Part shown: one piece after another, positions 5,574 to 6,811 of the stretch
Numbering within the stretch: the first letter of the stretch is position 1
Layout: the number at the start of each line of letters is the position of its first letter
Notes under the pieces: model-generated
Told to the model about the DNA's origin: nothing
Seen by the model: the letters and a program-made list of their open reading frames with translations, nothing else
Database searches by the model: none
Program-made: the position numbers and the translations under genes
Assembly: GCA_965524675.1 (NCBI GenBank)
Contig: CBERPN010000248.1
Coordinates: 1-6,811 of the forward strand
DNA: 6,811 nt
Direction of reading: 5' to 3'
DNA from: CALLQB01 sp036479275
GTDB taxonomy: Bacteria; Actinomycetota; Acidimicrobiia; Acidimicrobiales; SHLQ01

Positions 5574-5608
5574 AGAGTGAACGTGTCACTCTTCGTGGAT
5601 AGATCCAC
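5574..5608 (+). terminator. Two tandem inverted repeats after the sugar-transferase gene
   Basis: AGAGTGA/TCACTCT (5574-5580 and 5586-5592, loop ACGTG) is followed at once by GTGGAT/ATCCAC (5595-5600 and 5603-5608, AG spacer). They start nine bases after the TAA of the transferase gene. Without a U-tract they would be a weak or actinobacterial-style terminator; the second, with a two-base centre, reads more like a protein-binding palindrome than an RNA hairpin. Confidence 0.35.
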
Positions 5609-5633
5609 CGAGATAGTAACGCAGAGTGCTAAC

Positions 5634-5672
5634 ATGGCAAGGTGTTGTGTCGGGAATTGATCTAGCAACACC
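5634..5672 (+). promoter_or_regulatory. Possible leader: Cys-Cys mini-ORF inside an inverted repeat
   Basis: An ATG at 5634 opens an 8-codon frame, MARCCVGN, ending at TGA 5658-5660. GGTGTTG (5641-5647), which overlaps the two Cys codons, is the exact complement of CAACACC (5666-5672). This arrangement of tandem Cys codons in one arm of a hairpin about 40 bases before the next ribosome binding site resembles a translation-coupled attenuator. There is no good ribosome binding site for the mini-ORF, so the arrangement could be chance; the inverted repeat alone could be an operator. Confidence 0.25.
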
Positions 5673-5709
5673 AAAAGTACTTGAAGTCACCTGGCGGAGA
5701 TGATTTACG

Positions 5710-6811
5710 ATGGAACAAGACGATATGGATCGCAAGCGATCAATTTTTGAGCCGATACCACAGCGGCTGTATAGGCGTAAGGCATGGGCCCTCGGAGTAG
5801 CCGATATCGCGATGTGGTCCGTTGGGCTGCTGGTAGGGACCTTTCTGCGGCTTGGCCTTGAGCTAAATGGTGTGGGCGGTATTTACCCGGTTCTTGCTGC
5901 AACATTGCTCGTTCAGATCATCGCCGGATGGCTGCTGGGCAACTACCGGGGCCGTTACCAAGTTGGCTCCTTCGACGAAGTAAGCAGCATCGTGGGGACG
6001 TGGGCAGTCGCTGGTTCGGTGGCAGCCAGTGCCAACTACGCCGTGTTCGGACGCCCTGTACCAACAACCGGCCTGATTTCTGGAGCATTCTTGGCGTTGG
6101 CCGGAATGGGAGCTGCTCGACTGCTCTGGCGGGTTTACCTCAACCGCATGTCGCGAGTCGACCCTTCTGGGCGTAAGCGAATCCTCGTGTTCGGCGCAGG
6201 CGAGGGTGGCCGCCAAATCCTGCGAGCGATGCAGAGTGACCCCAAGTCCGAGTACCTGGCGGTTGGAATTCTCGACGACGAGCCAGCAAAGGCACATCGG
6301 GTTATTGAGGGTGTTCCCGTGGTCGGGACACGACACGACATCCTTGCAAAGGCCGACTCGCTCAAGGCGGGATTGTTGCTAATAGCCATCCCAAGCGCTG
6401 ATGGCGAGGTCGTTTCCGAGCTGGCAAACATAGGCCGCTCTAGTGGTCTCGAAGTCATGGTTCTGCCCGACACTTCTTCGTTGATGGGTTCGTTCGCTAT
6501 GGAGGATGACATCCAACCGATCGAAGAAGTCGATCTGTTGGGTCGTGCTGAGGTTGAGGTGGACTTGCTTGCGATCAGCGACTACATCGCCGGCAAGCGG
6601 GTCTTGGTCACCGGGGCTGGCGGATCGATCGGGTCTGAGCTTTGTCGCCAGCTCGGGCAGTTCGAGCCTGCACGCCTAATGATGCTCGATCGCGACGAAT
6701 CGGCGCTTCACGGTGTGCAACTCTCTATCGAAGGCCACGGCCTGCTCGACTCCGACGACTTAATCGTCGCCGATATTCGCGACCGCGAGCGTCTCTTTGA
6801 CCTGTTCGCTG
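5710..6811 (+). CDS. Membrane-bound nucleotide-sugar dehydratase/epimerase, WbpM/CapD/PglF type (3' end outside the window)
   Basis: It starts at ATG 5710, with GGAGA at 5696-5700 nine bases upstream; 367 residues are visible and the frame is open at the right edge. Four membrane segments (about 27-48, 59-77, 95-112, 121-138) are followed by a first Rossmann domain (ILVFGAGEGGRQ, 158-169), the family linker DLLGRAEVEVD (275-285), and the start of the catalytic SDR domain with the NAD(P)-binding TGAGGSIGSE at 301-310. Family members typically run to about 600 residues, so the Tyr/Lys or Met/Lys catalytic motif and substrate-binding parts lie outside. Known members are UDP-GlcNAc 4,6-dehydratases or C5/C6 epimerases making deoxy-amino sugars for capsule, O-antigen or protein glycans. 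Its position after the phosphoglycosyl transferase fits a donor-sugar supply role. The exact reaction cannot be assigned from the visible part. Confidence 0.93.
   Translation, partial: MEQDDMDRKRSIFEPIPQRLYRRKAWALGVADIAMWSVGLLVGTFLRLGLELNGVGGIYPVLAATLLVQIIAGWLLGNYRGRYQVGSFDEVSSIVGTWAVAGSVAASANYAVFGRPVPTTGLISGAFLALAGMGAARLLWRVYLNRMSRVDPSGRKRILVFGAGEGGRQILRAMQSDPKSEYLAVGILDDEPAKAHRVIEGVPVVGTRHDILAKADSLKAGLLLIAIPSADGEVVSELANIGRSSGLEVMVLPDTSSLMGSFAMEDDIQPIEEVDLLGRAEVEVDLLAISDYIAGKRVLVTGAGGSIGSELCRQLGQFEPARLMMLDRDESALHGVQLSIEGHGLLDSDDLIVADIRDRERLFDLFA

Noticed and set aside
5863..6512. Two long minus-strand frames opposite the epimerase gene.
   Set aside because: The plus strand encodes an unmistakable WbpM/CapD-type protein throughout; these are antisense shadows with no family motif.
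1..6811. CRISPR arrays, tRNA/rRNA genes, insertion sequences or attachment sites.
   Set aside because: I saw no regularly spaced repeats of CRISPR type, no tRNA-like cloverleaf or CCA-adjacent structure, no transposase motif and no terminal inverted repeats with target duplications.

Overview
The window looks like a chromosomal segment from an actinobacterium of moderately high GC (by eye about 55-60%). The clues are GTG and possibly TTG starts, an Ala/Val/Asp-rich protein style, LPxTG-type surface anchoring, and candidate leaderless starts. An uncultured Acidimicrobiia-like lineage is my guess from protein style. No rRNA or other marker gene confirms it, and I see no tRNA, CRISPR array, insertion sequence or phage gene.

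Layout. Positions 1-283 hold the 3' end of a plus-strand gene for an acidic protein of unknown function. It converges on a minus-strand gene (936-280) for a small secreted protein with an LPHTG sorting signal; the two stop codons share one CTAG. Positions 937-1276 carry no conventional gene but are unusually structured: a very strong Shine-Dalgarno block, short ORFs, several inverted repeats, three tandem 9-bp repeats and a hairpin terminator. A second minus-strand gene (3055-1277) encodes a large membrane-anchored extracellular protein with a DUF11-like domain and two Cys-bounded, Asp-rich EF-hand-like loops. Divergent from it, on the plus strand, lie a 63-residue conserved-looking small protein (3122-3313) and an alpha/beta-hydrolase-fold protein (3353-4090) whose nucleophile elbow reads GFGTGG, with no serine.

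The right-hand part is the start of a surface-polysaccharide locus, all on the plus strand: a low-molecular-weight protein tyrosine phosphatase (about 4147-4731), a membrane phosphoglycosyl transferase (about 4846-5565) and a WbpM/CapD/PglF-type nucleotide-sugar dehydratase/epimerase cut off by the window edge (5710 onward). In known systems the dehydratase makes a UDP-linked deoxy- or amino-sugar, the transferase moves a sugar phosphate onto undecaprenyl phosphate to start a repeat unit, and the phosphatase tunes a tyrosine-kinase-controlled export/polymerisation complex. The kinase, flippase, polymerase and glycosyltransferases are not in the window and would be expected further right.

Most of the window is therefore cell-envelope biology: two surface proteins on the left and glycan synthesis on the right. 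The least explained parts are the 937-1276 intergenic block, the serine-less hydrolase, and the leader upstream of the epimerase gene.
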